From Metallyticus violacea (Eukaryota; Arthropoda; Insecta; Mantodea; Metallyticidae): a stretch of DNA of 64,000 bases. Made by a program: the position numbers and the translations under genes. The notes below the pieces were generated by a model. It ran no database searches and had not been told where the DNA came from. It worked only from the letters and a program-made list of their open reading frames with translations. Location: contig CM060846.1 in assembly GCA_030762175.1 (NCBI GenBank), forward strand, positions 237,954,512 to 238,018,511, given 5' to 3'. Below, piece after piece: positions 25,185 through 37,441 of this stretch. Each line of letters opens with the position of its first letter. Positions within the stretch are counted from its first letter, which is position 1.

Positions 25185-27150
25185 GATTATAGTTGTTAAA
25201 ATAGCGTAAACTGCAATTTTTATTACATATGCTATAACTATGGATAATGATTGTTCATTAAATAGATTTGAAATTAATATAACTCAAAATTCCTAAATAA
25301 TTTAACTGTTCTTTCTATTTTGAAATGTGGACTTTGGTTAAAAAGTTTTATAATATTTGGAAAAAAGTAATTGGAATATTCAGTTGGTTTATTTTTTTTA
25401 TTTTCAATGTTGTGTTTAACAGAGTACTTAAACTGGACATTACATATGTATCTATACTATTGTTAGCATTATTTACATTACACAACCTTTAAAGTAAGCC
25501 ATAGAACTTAACTTTACCCCATTTTTCACTATACTATTAATTCTAAACATTGAAATAAAATATTGTTTAATACACATAACACATCTTTCAGTTATTTTAA
25601 TTTAAGAATGAAGAAGAAGATGAAGAAAATAAAAATCTATTAACAGAATTGAAAATATCTTTTATTTTATAACTAAGTTCTGTGCAAATTTTCACGAATA
25701 TTGGAAAATCAATTCAGCTAGGTGTTCATTTTTCATGGAATGATCGACAGTTAAAACAGCTAAACATAAGAGCAAATACCAAGAAAAGCTCAAAATAAAA
25801 AACTTATAACTATGTTTTTTTTTTACACATATTGCCGTAGTTATGAAGACAATGATGATAATATTTCATATTAATTAAATCATTTATCTACTATAATTCG
25901 TCATTTAGGTATTACAGAGACAGAAGATAGTTTAGCATATGTATGCTGAATACAGCCATTGAACTTCATAAGGAACACATGATATGCAGTTGGAAATTGG
26001 AACTATCTCATGAAATCTGGAATGGCAATCTAAGAATACATTTATTTGAGAAGCACTTTGATGTATTCTCATGCCAAAATAAGTTAACTTATGAAAACTG
26101 GCATTATGTGAACAACTTGATTACAGGAAATGGAAAGCCAAGACTGTTTGAAAGGACTGATAATAGTTTAAGAATGAATATTTAGTAATATAAGTTACAT
26201 TACCTACAGATTATAATGTAAATGAAAATGTATTTATTAACTGATTCATGGATATGAAATATAAGGAATGGTCATTGCAATAGCTCCATTGCACTGCTGA
26301 AAATATAGTATGGAAATCATTAAAAACAAACACTCTAGTCATAAAAATTGGAAAGAAAGGCAAATGAAAAACCTATGACAGATGGATAGACAAACTGGAG
26401 GGAAAAAAATAATAAAATAAAATAAAATAAAGAACTATAAAAAATAAAAATGAAAAATAGAACACTTAGCACTTCATAAGTGTTATATTGGATTACACAT
26501 GATCAGATAGGCTACCTACTTTAGAAAGAAAATAGCAATTCACAGCTGATAAAGTTGTCAGAAATATTTATACACAAATGCATTTGTAGAATGCACCAGA
26601 ACCCAGATATTCTTAGCATATAATGGTAATATGTAATTTTTGAGCTATTGTGTATATAAATAACTATGATTATGAAAAAAATGCATAATTACAACCATTA
26701 ACAAACCTTATAACTTGTGATTTTCCATCTTTCTCTTCATTCGGATCCTTGCATCTAAAATACGCTTTCTACAGCTGTGGTACTAATGTTTGTAAATCCT
26801 TTTCCTTGAAAATGTTAAATAAGTAATATAAAATTTTTAAATACACTTGGTTTGCCAAGCAATTACTGCAATTATTTTGGTCTGTGATACATAAGAAAAT
26901 TTTTGCACAGAAATTCAACAAAAAGCAGCTATAATGTGAACAGATTTGTATGAATTCCTTAATAGCACATATTCAGCATTCACAGAGATAATCTCAATGT
27001 TTTAGTTAAATTTCAGATAATAATTGTAATATGCTTCATAATGGATAAAAAGACGTAAAAGGTAGTTGATTCCCAAGGGGGAATAATTATATGCTTTTGT
27101 GAAATCATAAGAAAATACTATAGAAATGAAAGCAAATAGATGTAGAAGAA
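25185..27150. other. AT-rich stretch downstream of the thioredoxin gene
   Basis: I see no supported coding exon. The frame 25943-26185 has no motif. Part of the right end may be 3' UTR of the minus-strand gene that stops at 27743. Confidence 0.4.
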
Positions 27151-27155
27151 ATGTT

Positions 27156-27161
27156 TTTATT
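27156..27161 (-). promoter_or_regulatory. Possible polyadenylation signal AATAAA
   Basis: An AATAAA on the minus strand about 580 bases after the stop codon of the thioredoxin gene. A nearer variant ATTAAA lies about 20 bases after the stop (about 27723-27718). AT-rich DNA makes both weak evidence. Confidence 0.25.
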
Positions 27162-27742
27162 AATGTATTTTTTAAAACTTAATTAGAATATTGCTATATT
27201 TAATGAATGCTGAAACAAATGACTATTGCAACTAGCACTATTGTATTGATCACTATTGAAGTAATGCAAAAGTTGTATTTTTACTACTCCATATATACTG
27301 TAATAAGTAATAAATACTAAAACATGAAAAATATTTGCTTTTTGAACACATTTCGAATGCTTGTCTTAGTAACTGGTCCTCTTAAAGTTATTCACCAGTA
27401 ACAAAACCCCAAAATAAAAATACAATTTCAGTTTTAGAGATCATCCATTGAATTTGTCTTGCCTAAATACAAACTAAATCACCATATTTATAGGACAACA
27501 ATTAGGGCACTTATGTGCAATAAATAAAGTAGATAGTGGCACTTTATGGTATAATATGTCTTCTTCACATAACTTTTCATGATAGATGATAATGATTTCT
27601 GCCTCTGTTTATCACTAATTAAAAATCAATTAATGAACTTCCTTCTTCTAACAGAAGTTATTATTGTGGTGTATCTAAAATCACAATTCATAAGGCCCTA
27701 GTAAGCACATAAGGCAATTTTAATGCAATTTCACATTTTAAA

Positions 27743-28050
27743 CTACCACAACCATTTCAGATATTTACTTGCAAAAAAACTTTTCTTGCCTTTCTTTGGC
27801 CTGTCTGCTTTTTCTGTAGCAGCTCCCTTGTCCTTTCCATATCTGTTATCTTGGAAACTTGATTTGACATTTCCACGATCTTTGACTGCAGATTTGCCTG
27901 TGTCAGAAGTTCGCTTTCTAGTAGAGGAAGCAGTGGATGTGCTGGCCTTGTATGCTGGCTTGGCCTTGCTTGGGCAGCAAGTATAAGGCACATAAGAGGG
28001 ATTGGGACCTTTGGTTTTTCTTCCAAGTCCAATGCGGAAACAGCCTTCGC
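27743..28050 (-). CDS. Thioredoxin-fold gene, last coding exon (basic C-terminus)
   Basis: The acceptor is TCTGCTGCAG|GC; the exon enters in phase 1, completing a Gly codon with the last base of the acidic exon. It encodes 101 residues and stops at TAG (27745-27743). The start reads EGCFRIGLGRKTKGPNPSYVP followed by YTCCPSK, with three Cys, then a Ser/Thr/Lys-rich linker, and ends with KKGKKSFFASKYLKWLW. The Lys-rich tail suggests an exposed basic end; no ER-retention KDEL is visible. The shadow frame on the plus strand over the same bases is not supported by splice sites. The family of this module is not known to me. Confidence 0.8.
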
Positions 28051-28671
28051 CTGCAGCAGAAGTAAGTAAACATTGAAAGAGTCATAAAGAGTGACTCAAA
28101 TATGTTTTTAGTCTTGTGTCTCTCTGAGAATTGAATTATAAATTATGCTCAGTAGCTTCAAAGTGCATAAATTTCAGGAATGGTTTGAAATTAGAATAAT
28201 AAAAATAGAACTATTCTTAAAATTTTAGCAAATGCATTGACTAATATCTTTCTTAAAGCTGTAAATTATAATTGCAATAATAATATTTATATTCAAATGA
28301 ATGTGCATAAAACACTGGTTAGTGACCAATGAGTTTAATTTGAACACAAAGAAATCCACACAGTATGCAATGGGAGAAAATAATTTAAATAGGGAGAACA
28401 GTAGCATAAGAGTTATAAAAAAATAATCAAGCTTATTCCTTTATATATTTTGCCTCTGCTGCAGGCGGTAACTGTTAGACGCAGATTATCATGCAATAGA
28501 GAAGAATAGAACATGCAGGGTGGTATATAAAGTTAATAAACTTTTTTGAATTGATGAAGAACTTTGGAAACTCTTCCATGTTGTTTATTTTGGTTGCAGT
28601 TTAGCAAAGGAGCAATTTCTGGCACTTCATGTTATATCAAGGAGGATGTAATTTTATGTACTCATTTTTAC

Positions 28672-28797
28672 CTGGTATTATTATATCCTCAATATCATCC
28701 TTCTCATCCTCATCCTCATCCTCAAATTCATCCTCATCCTCATCCTCATCCTCATCCTCATCCTCCTCATCAACAAAATCATCTTCATCGTCATCAC
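28672..28797 (-). CDS. Thioredoxin-fold gene, acidic exon (Asp/Glu tract)
   Basis: 126 bases with acceptor TTTTATGCAG and donor CCAG|GTAAAA, entering and leaving in phase 1. It encodes 42 residues, almost all Asp and Glu (DDDEDDFVDEEDED, then alternating ED units, FEDEDEDEKDDIEDIIIP). The coding strand is an imperfect GATGAG hexanucleotide repeat, so length variation between individuals is likely. Acidic tracts in secretory-pathway thioredoxin-like proteins often bind Ca2+ at low affinity (as in calsequestrin and calreticulin); applying that here is inference. Confidence 0.8.
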
Positions 28798-29439
28798 CTG
28801 CATAAAATCACTATTAAAAGTAATGTCAGAACTAAACTATGATATACTAGATAGCCACAAGTTTAAATTTGAAATTTTGAATAGAAAATATGGTTTTTGG
28901 AAGTGAAAATTTACACTTATACTTTGCCAAATATAAAATTTCCAGCTGTCCACCGTATAATTTATGAAATATATGTATTAAAACATTGCAAATATGCTAA
29001 TCTGTATTTTCCATATTGTGAAAGTCCTGTAGTTCTTAGATTTTCATATGTTTATGAGCAGGGTTGTCTTGCAAGTATTTAATTGGTCAGCAGTGCACTA
29101 AAAGTTGATAAATGAATAATTGAAACTGAAGATTTTTTATGGAAAAAGTTTCATGCAAAAGTATTAAATTACAGATGTCAGAGCAGTTTATAAGGCTATA
29201 AAATGTATCTAGCATTGTTATGAAGATGTTTCTACTTGAATGAATAAATGAATTTATTAACAAAACATTGCAATCAAGTATACATCACTTTACTGTAATC
29301 TATTCTATGAATTCTAACAGTACCAATAAACAAACAGGTTCCTTCCATACCTTAATCTCCTAGTTATATGTATGTGAGAAACCTCTAACCTAAATTTTCA
29401 TCCCCTGTATTTTACCCCTTTTTCCATCTTCATACTTCT

Positions 29440-29760
29440 CACCAATTCTCTATTACTTTTCCTAGAAACTCTCCCATCTTTTGGATTTTTTCCACTCTCT
29501 TATTTGATGGCATTCTTACTTCCAACATATCTTTCTGTAAATTATCCCATTTATCATGCCAGGAACCATCTTGCAACATTTAACTCTTTCACATTCCACT
29601 AAATAGTGAGACACACTATCTACTTCCCCACACATATTGCATTCTTCCTTATTACTTCCCCTTAATCCTTTCAAGAATATTACTCTTGTATGCACCCATA
29701 TCAAACTAATTCTTCCAGATTGGTCACAAATTTAAAAATATTTCTTTTGCCCCCAATGTT
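29440..29760 (-). pseudogene. 3' end of a non-LTR retrotransposon ORF2
   Basis: The minus strand gives GLRGSNKEECNMCGEVDSVSHYLVECERVK, read here in parts: the CNMCG...VSHYLVEC arrangement is the Cys-Cys-His-Cys motif that sits after the reverse transcriptase in many LINE ORF2 proteins. It is followed, across stops, by MPSNKRVEKI- and MGEFLGKV-like segments usual for the same C-terminus. Upstream of 29760 similarity is lost. It lies within the intron between exons 30071 and 28797 and in the gene's own orientation. Confidence 0.5.
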
Positions 29761-30070
29761 TTTAAATTACATTATATAAAACCAAGGAGCTTTTATCTTC
29801 TAGACTGAATCATATCTCTTGCTTCTCAATATCCTCTATACTTTGTCTCACTTCCTTCCAGAATCCAATAACATTACTTTCACCCAGTTTCCATATATCC
29901 CATTCGTATTTCTTCTAACATTTTTCCCACCCCCCCTAACCAGCTCCCCCTTCCCAACACCTCTCTTTGATACATCAGGTATTCCTTTAATACATTATAA
30001 CTATATGTTTCTACTTACATAATGACTAATCTGCTTCAATCATAAGTATAATTTAAGATATTTTTCTTAC

Positions 30071-30114
30071 CTATGTTCCAACAAAGATATTTCTTTGGGG
30101 TATTCAACCTATTG
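30071..30114 (-). CDS. Thioredoxin-fold gene, 44-bp micro-exon
   Basis: Acceptor TTTTTTAAATCAG and donor CATAG|GTAAGA. It enters in phase 2 and leaves in phase 1. It encodes NRLNTPKKYLCWNIG, joining the end of the previous exon (GKLFTN) to the acidic exon (GDDDEDD). Skipping it would put a stop codon at the acidic exon junction (AAG TGA), so it is required in this reading. It carries one Cys (YLCWNIG). Confidence 0.75.
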
Positions 30115-30215
30115 CTGATTTAAAAAACCAATATATATACACATTTCCTTGCTTTGGAATAGGAACTTTAGAAGAAATAATAAGTTATTTTCAGCTAAGT
30201 TAAAAATAAACTTAC

Positions 30216-30384
30216 TTTGTGAATAGTTTTCCTTCAGATTTTGGAGGAAAAGTTGTCCATAACTTAAAATCAAATGTACCATCTGTTACTTGTCCTTTCC
30301 AAGCATTGTGCTGAAGTATGTTAGATGAAACATGCATTAATCCTTGCACAAGAGTTCCATGAGATGAGCTATGGGCAGCATAAG
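30216..30384 (-). CDS. Thioredoxin-fold gene, unrecognised module exon
   Basis: 169 bases with acceptor AATATCCAG (weak pyrimidine tract) and donor ACAAA|GTAAGT. It encodes TYAAHSSSHGTLVQGLMH, then VSSNILQHNAWKGQVTDGTF and DFKLWTTFPPKSEGKLFT. The frame is open only in this phase, and phase matches both neighbours. The protein is compact, aromatic and clearly non-random, but I do not recognise the domain. It could begin a module separate from the thioredoxin repeats. The weak acceptor leaves some doubt about the 5' limit. Confidence 0.75.
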
Positions 30385-31882
30385 CTGGATATTTACATTA
30401 TTTGATATGTGTGCATTAATTTTTCTAATTAGAGTAGGATAAGACATAATTTGTTAACAAATTAATAGATTCTTAAAAAACAGACATGAAAACGTCATAC
30501 TTTTACAAATTATACATCACACATGTTATACCTGAATAAGTATTTTATAGGTCTAAAAGGCAACCATAATTCCCAGTTCTTTTATACTCTGCTTTCTGTA
30601 AAACATTCCAGGATGAATTTCACACTTTTTAGTTTCCTTCATTATTGCTAACTATTATACATAAAATGTGTTTATTTACAAAATGTCATAGTTTTTATTG
30701 TGATATTCCAAATTAAGCACTCTACAGGATGTAAATGTTCATGTAATGTGCTATTATTGGAAACTTTAAGAAAAGAGTTTAAATTTGCTTATAATATGTG
30801 AAGTGACAGGAAAAAAGCAAAGTTCTGAATTTCATTATAAAAGTTTAACATTTGTCTAATCCCCTGTTTCTCAACAATTATGAGCAGATAAATGTAAGTC
30901 AACTTACAAGGTCTATCATGTCTTAAAAACTTTAATAAATCAGCTTGAAACATAAAAGTGTTAAAAGCCGGAAAATAGCATGGCTGCCTAAACATACTTT
31001 AAAATTATAGCAAATATATGCTAAATTACTCTGTCCCTCTAATTTACACCAGAAAGCATAAACGGTACTAAAATTCAAAAAAATGTATCTTAACAATTTA
31101 AAACTTCAAGTATGAAGTAAAATGTGATAATTGGTGTCTCGTTGAAATCTGTGAAGTCAATTTAATTTACACAGCATATAATCATTAGCATTAATGATAA
31201 GACTGTATGCATTAGCAATTCATTTATGCATAAAAGGAATTAGGGAGGTCTGTTTCTAAATAACAGCATTTTTATAAATAATTATGTATTAAAATATTTA
31301 AATACTCCATTTCTAATGTAATTATGAGTTAATTTATGAATAATGGACTAAATTTTATTGTCATGACCATATTTATTATTGTTCTCAAATTAATTAATGA
31401 ATTCAATATAAACTGCTGAAGACTTTGTTGTGCATTTAAGGAATATTAAATAAATATAATGAGCAATTATTTTTAAATAACAACTTTATGTGTAAGTCAT
31501 TTCTGCTTTGTTATAAGCATACCATATATGAATAATTCAATGTAATTTAAAGTAATCAGACATACATGAACATACTGACACACATATACACATGCATGCA
31601 CACACACTCATTCTCACATACACATTCTTATCATGTGAATGTACTTATGTGCTTGTGAACCACTAAAAGTAAGATATGTGAAACATTAAATAAAACGTTT
31701 GAAAACCATTAAAGCAGCCTATAAGCATTAAACAGGGTACTGAAGGATAGAAATAAAATATTTATGTAATGATCCTAAAATAAGCTTTGTTACATTTTTC
31801 TGAGCAGAGTTTGGTCTGATTTCAAATAGAATACATGTATGAAAAACTTAAAAAAAAAAGAAGGTAATGCTGAAAAGCTTAC

Positions 31883-31933
31883 TTGTCTGTTCTATAAGCC
31901 ACTCCAGGATTTTCCGTTCATTCTTAAGATTGC
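31883..31933 (-). CDS. Thioredoxin-fold gene, C-terminal helix exon
   Basis: 51 bases, acceptor CCTGTTTTTAG and donor ACAGACAA|GTAAGC, phase 1 at both ends. It encodes NLKNERKILEWLIEQT, the last amphipathic helix of a thioredoxin fold (family pattern: NxxxVLxWL). Joined to the exon 11 kb upstream it gives YETGVPIQYNG-NLKNERKILEW, which is the expected continuous order of the last two strands and helix in PDI-like domains. That continuity is the main reason for linking exons across such a large intron. Confidence 0.85.
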
Positions 31934-32210
31934 CTAAAAACAGGAATAATAAGTACATAGGTTATGCATCATTACATATGACTTGCATTAGAAAAAGTAT
32001 ATTTCCCACATCATTCCTACAACAGGACCATAAAAATCATTGAAATAAAATGTTAATATTTGTATAGATATAATAACTAATTACATCTATATATGAAATC
32101 TCTCTTCTGTAAAATGTAACATGTTCCTTGCTAATTTTATTCTCAGTGGCTTCTTATAAACTCTTATATTTATACCAACATTACAGAATATACTACTATT
32201 AATAATAATT

Positions 32211-32238
32211 GATGATGATGATGATGATGATGATGATG
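32211..32238. repeat. (GAT)n microsatellite
   Basis: Nine GAT units in the large intron. Confidence 0.95.
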
Positions 32239-33228
32239 TGATAATGACAATTATCATTATTATTTAGAACTTTTCAAATTTTAACATTAATACTAAGTAT
32301 CACTATGAGTAAGGACAAAAATTGATTTTATCTTAAAATATTCTTAAATATATTATCTTATACAAGCAATGCTTTAAATGCATGCAGCTATGCTTTTATG
32401 AATAATCAAAATTAAAAATTGAATTGTTAATTTGGAAATTAAAGAAGTGCATTCTTGAAAATGCAGACAAATGAAGTGAAATGTTTATTTAAAATTCTCT
32501 CTAACTAAACTCTTTAAGAATTAAGTTCTAATAATTTTTAAACTCACTGTTTTCTTTGATTATGATCTTTTTCAATATTTGTCAATTAATAAAATATTTA
32601 TACATTCCTTGAGCATGTACTCATTGTGACTTATTTTTCCTTTAAATGCCTGATTCAATTATGTTCATAGTGATGGTATATAACATAAAATAAAATAATT
32701 GCCAGGGGCAGACAGAACAGTATAACCAGAAATCATTGTTTTGCAATCAACAGCATTTATAAAAAAAAAAGTCTAGTTAACTGCATATGTTCTTTAGCAA
32801 CCCATGTATTCACTCATCATTTTCACTACTACCTACAGGGAAGAGGGGATAGTGCATCATATGATTGAATATGCAGATATGAGGCACTAAACCATGTCTT
32901 TCATTCAAAACAGAATTGTATCAAATTCTAAAACTATAAGAATATCAAACAGAATAAACACAGATATTCTATGGAACAATATGACCAAGACAAATGGGAT
33001 ATAATATGATGCAATCATCACTTCCTTTTAAGTCATCTATATTGAGATTACTGTTACTGGGTTCACTGACTGATATGCCAGCAAGAACATACAATCAAAT
33101 ATCCTTGTGTTTCAGCTACTGATGGTGGATGAATTGATATGCAAGGAAAGCATATAAAAGATAACCATTCAGTAAAATAATATGATAAATATGAAAATAT
33201 TTATTACTTAGTGAATACTTTTTTATAA

Positions 33229-33288
33229 TTTAATAATAATAATAATAATAATAATATAATAATAATTAAATAATATATATATATATAT
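33229..33288. repeat. (AAT)n and (AT)n microsatellites
   Basis: About nine AAT units followed by an (AT)n run at 33272-33288. Confidence 0.9.
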
Positions 33289-33679
33289 TCCTCTGCAAGC
33301 AAGCTACAAAATTTTATATGGTTCATAAATTAAATTCACATGTGCACTAACAAAGAACTTCACTAGAGAAAGAGTTAAATAATTGCTCTCCTTCATGGAT
33401 GCACTGCTATGCCATAGATATGGTCTTAAAATATAGAAATTAACAGAGCTGAGGCATACTGACAGATATCTGAACACATGATCACCACAACTTGCTGCAA
33501 ATAATACATCCTACTAATACACTTAAACAAAAACATGTATAGTTTGAAATAAGTTTGGAAGCAGAATATAGTAAATAAGTGGAAAGATATACAGTAATTT
33601 TTTAATCTAAATGCAAAGAACATTTCATCCAAATTATGCAACTACAAGATCTTTGACAGATACAGAATAGCCTCTAAAC

Positions 33680-34237
33680 CCCTATTGGTGACTGAAATGG
33701 TTAAGAAATGAACTCCTGAGTGAGAAATACGGGGTTTGATTCCTGCCAGACCTGTCCTCTTTGACTGAGCATTTTATAGGTTTACTTCAGTTCTCATAAA
33801 TGGCACATACCAACTCTAACTTAGCCCTGGAATGTTTTCTTCCTTTAAGAAAAATCCTCTCCCAATTTATATTTTCATCTTAAGAATCATCAGTTTTTTT
33901 TTTTTGAGTAGTGTTTAACGCCCGTTTTTACTACTGAGGCACCACAGGCAGTGGACACTGATGATACATGAAATGAAATGTTATGTTGGGAAAGGATTTT
34001 TTTTAAGGAAGGAAGCGTTCCAGGCTTAAGTTTAGGTACCTCCCCGGCATTTGCCAGTTATGAAGACTGAGGAAAACCTGGAAAAACCCCCAGTCAGGGA
34101 GGACGGTCCTGGCGGGATTCGAACCGCAGACCTCCCGCTCACGAGTCCATGCCTTAACGACCTCGGCCCCCCGTGGCGGTGGAGAAGAATCATCAGTGCC
34201 CCTCAGTAGTAAAAATGGGTATTAAACACTATTAAAA
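33680..34237 (+). mobile_element. Older SINE (family 1) split by a younger SINE
   Basis: The plus strand shows TGGTTAAGAAATGAACTCC, B-box-like GGGTTTGATTCC, GACCTGTCCTCTTTGACTGAG and the CCCAATTTATATTTTCATCT block at 33680-33893. After the younger element ends, the same SINE resumes at 34197 with CCTCAGTAGTAAAAATGGGT and ends near 34237. Divergence from the intact copies is clearly higher than in the inserted SINE. Confidence 0.85.
33894..34184 (-). mobile_element. Younger SINE (family 1), full length, with target-site duplication
   Basis: It is flanked on both sides by AAGAATCATCAG (33882-33893 and 34185-34196). On the minus strand it runs from the CCGCCACGGGGGGCCGAGG head, through the B box and the GGCAAATGCCGGGGAGGTACC block, to ACGGGCGTTAAACACTACTC and a poly(A) tail. 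It inserted into an older copy of the same family in opposite orientation, so the two can pair when transcribed. Confidence 0.95.
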
Positions 34238-35368
34238 CATTGCTCACATACATCAGCTATTCATGCATACAAATAAACAAATTATATAGCAAAATGCATG
34301 ATCAACCACTGCATAAGCATACCTAACATAATTTCATGTTGGACAGGCACAAAATAACTAATATGCAGAATGAAAAGATTGGGAAAATACCATGGCAATT
34401 GGAAAGTTATATGTTGGTCATTCTCCCATATAGAATCAAAGCACAAGTGAGTAAGCACTTCAAAAATTGCTTGTAGAAAAATATTATGTAGTAGGTCTAC
34501 AGCAGTCATAACACAAATATCAATGCCTGTTCAATATAGACAGAAATGTATAGCACATTTTCTTTCTAGATTAAATAAAGCAATATATAAAAAATAGGCA
34601 GAAGGGCTGTAGATTTAGAGCATACTTAAAATTCTATTACCTTTTACTGGCCTTGATAGTTATTCAATTTCTATATTGCTGTGATTGATAAGGTTGAGTT
34701 ACTGACTATCTGCATTAACGATTATTTTTTAAACTTGAAAGTGTGTAAGGTAGGCAGTCAGCAATCCATATATTTTCCCTTCCTACAGACTGCTGTTGTA
34801 ACACAAGGGGAAGCAATTGGTTTTAAGATACTGGATTCAAGTTTAAACTTTGAGAAGGTAAAGCATCTTAGAGAAATTTATATGTATAAACAACCTTTAA
34901 GAGCATGAAATTGGATGCAGTACTTTGTTAAAAGTATCCAGGTAATTGTTTGCAGATAAATGAAAAAAATTGATAATACTCAGGAAATACTTGTAAACAT
35001 ATGGATGGGACCCAAGAAAAAAATTCAATAGAATCAAAAGTATTACACAAAATGTTATTTGTCAGTTTTTCCATGCAAAAACATAATAACTTAAAGGAGG
35101 GCCACAGGATGGTGCTTCTGACCTTATCAGGTCAATGCTGTGTGTAAATATTATTTTATAATTGTATTAGTATTAAATATTTAGTATATAATCATCTCAT
35201 AGTCATATGCAATCAGAATTTTAGTGCAATATTAATACTAATAGTGTATGTATGGTTTGGGTGAATTACAACTGGAATACATACAGTAAGATTTTTATGA
35301 GGTGACACTGTATCGATGCAAAAGATGGAAAATGAGTAAAAGCTTTGACTGTGGCGCGGAGACATGTA

Positions 35369-36590
35369 CGAGAGGCGTTCTGAAAGTTCTTGGCCTAACC
35401 AAGAATACTCAAGATTTAAGAGTAACATTTGTTTATTTTTTCAACATAGTCACCTTTAGCCCAACAACATTCCAGATTTTTAATACCTTCAGTAAAATGA
35501 GACTTTCCCAACTGTAAATAATAAGCGTCTGTCTCAGCTTCAACCTCGTCGTTTGATGTGAAGCTTCGTCCATGCAGATTCAAGTTTGGGAACAAAAAGA
35601 ACTCTCCGGGAGCCAAGTTGAGCGAATATCCGAATATTTTACCATTTGGAAGTGAAGTTCGTGCAATTTTGCAACAACAATTCCAGACATGTGTGAAGGC
35701 GCATTATCGTGATGGAAGAGAACTTTCTTTTTCGTAAGGTAAGGAAGTTTAATCTGAATAGTATACTTCATTTGGTCCAGTAGTGAAGCGCATTAATCCC
35801 CGATGATGGTTCTGCCCTTCTGAAGGTAGTCTACGAGTACCACACCACGAGAATACCAGAAAACTGTAGTCATGACTTTTCCTACAGATGGAACCGTTTT
35901 AGCTTTCTTTGGTGCAATTTCACCTGTTGCCACCTACTGTTTGATCTGCTCTGTTGTCTCTGGCGTGTAATGAGGAATCCATGTTTCATCTACTGTTATG
36001 AAAAGTCGGAGAAACTCACTGAAATCACATTTAATCAAATCTAAACACTCTTGGAAAATGTTCATATGAATGCGTTTTTGGTACATTAACAAACGCGGCA
36101 CCCATCGAGCGGAAAACTTTTCCATCGCAAAACTTCATGTAAAATATAGTGAACGCGGACAATCGAGGTCTTTGTTATGCTAGCCAACGCGCGTACCTTC
36201 ATTCGACAGAGTACATTTTTGTTATAATCTCGTTGGTCGTAGCGGTTTTGAGACGTCCTGAGTATTCATGATTTTAAATGAATGTACGCCTTTTAATTCA
36301 GCAGCTCACTTTTTAACTGTCGAATGCAAATAGGAAGAATTCTTTATTGTCGAATCTAACTCCTTTTGTGTTTCTGTTGGGATGAAACCCTTCAAAAGGA
36401 AATACTTTATCGCAACTCGCATTTCAGATTTATCCATTTGGTAGAAAATATTAACACTAGTTTGTTTACACGATAGTCACAAACAAGTGTCTTACGCGTC
36501 TGAAATTGTACAACGCACCGTCAACTACAGTAATTTGGTCATTTAAATAACATTTCTGAGTCAAGGCGAGAACTTATTGAATACCCCTCG
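35369..36590 (-). mobile_element. Mariner-family DNA transposon, 1,222 bp, inactive
   Basis: Ends are imperfect inverted repeats of about 30 bases. The left reads CGAGAGGCGTTCTGAAAGTT; the right, reversed, reads CGAGGGGTATTCAATAAGTT. TA dinucleotides at 35367-35368 and 36591-36592 are the expected target duplication. It contains one transposase gene on the minus strand with stop codons and frameshifts. It lies in the large intron of the thioredoxin-fold gene, in the same orientation as the gene. Confidence 0.93.
35400..36437 (-). pseudogene. Mariner transposase, inactivated
   Basis: Starts MDKSEMRVAIKYFLLKGFIP at 36437. The N-terminal DNA-binding part ends at an in-frame TGA after HSTVKK. 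The middle is preserved as EKFSARWVPRLL, then FITVDETWIPHYTPETTEQ, which holds the first catalytic Asp, and KKKVLFHHDNAPSH, which holds the second. A frameshift near 35640 moves the third catalytic block to another frame, where it reads LAPGEFFLFPNL; in the family this is usually LAPSDYHLF or SDFFLF, so the third Asp is Glu here. The end, YVEKINKCYS, is near the usual C-terminus. Confidence 0.92.
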
Positions 36591-37179
36591 TAAGTGTACA
36601 GGGAGGATAGACACACAAATATGCAGTACCGTAGCTACGTGGAGAAATGTACAGTACTTATAAAAGTAATGATGCCTTACATTTACGATAACACTTTTTT
36701 CATATTTCCTTATGTCTCTTGTAATGTCCACAAACATACAGGTGTGCGAAAATGTCGTACAATAACACTACTGTAGGATAGATGATATTTTATCAATTAA
36801 TTTAAGTATAAGAGTAACATTTTGCAAGTCTATTAGATACCATAATGAAGCTGTCAGATCAAATAGAACACGTTGCCAAAACCAATGAGATCAACGAGGG
36901 CGGCTTGCTAATTATTTGTTTTACAAACATTATATACCATTTATGTTACATACTTTATTATGTGTACGGCAATAGACAACTAGGCTTTACTCCAACAACT
37001 ATTCCGTATGTCCACTACCCATCTCAAGCCAATACCTCACTATGCACAACACTATGGGTTACCCGGCACACCTGCTCTTCTCTGATACTAGCAACGACGG
37101 TAAGCAGGAGAGCGAAGAGGTCTTCCTTGTTTTCCGAGATCCTCAAGTAGACCAGCTCCGAAAGGATCTTTTGAATTAT

Positions 37180-37433
37180 GTTTAACTCCCGTTTTTACTG
37201 CTGAGGCGTTACAGGTGATGGATACTAGTGATACATGAGATGAAATGATAAATTGGTGAAGGAAGCAATCAAGGTGTAACTTAAGGGTACCTCCCAGGCA
37301 TATATCACTTATGAGAACTGAAAGAAACCTGGAAAGACCCCTAAAAAGGAACGACAGTCCTGGCGGCATGCGAACCCCAGACCTCTCTATACGAGTCCGT
37401 GCCTTAACGACCTGAGCCACAGCTTCTAAAGGC
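37180..37433 (-). mobile_element. SINE family 1, diverged copy
   Basis: The minus strand shows CTCAGGTCGTTAAGGCACGG, the B-box-like GGTTCGCATGCC, GACTGTCGTTCC, the GAGGTACCC block, TTTATCATTTCATCTCATG and AGTAAAAACGGGAGTTAA. It lies directly downstream of a transposase remnant. Confidence 0.85.
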
Positions 37434-37441
37434 GACTCCTT

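Noticed and set aside
24963..25199. Poly-Leu plus-strand frame
   Set aside because: Translation of the (ACT)n microsatellite.
27723..27986. Plus-strand frame opposite the last exon of the thioredoxin-fold gene
   Set aside because: The minus-strand reading has consistent splice phase and protein-like sequence; the plus frame is its antisense shadow.
28564..28842. Plus-strand frame rich in His and Pro
   Set aside because: It is the antisense of the Asp/Glu exon, which has proper splice sites on the minus strand.
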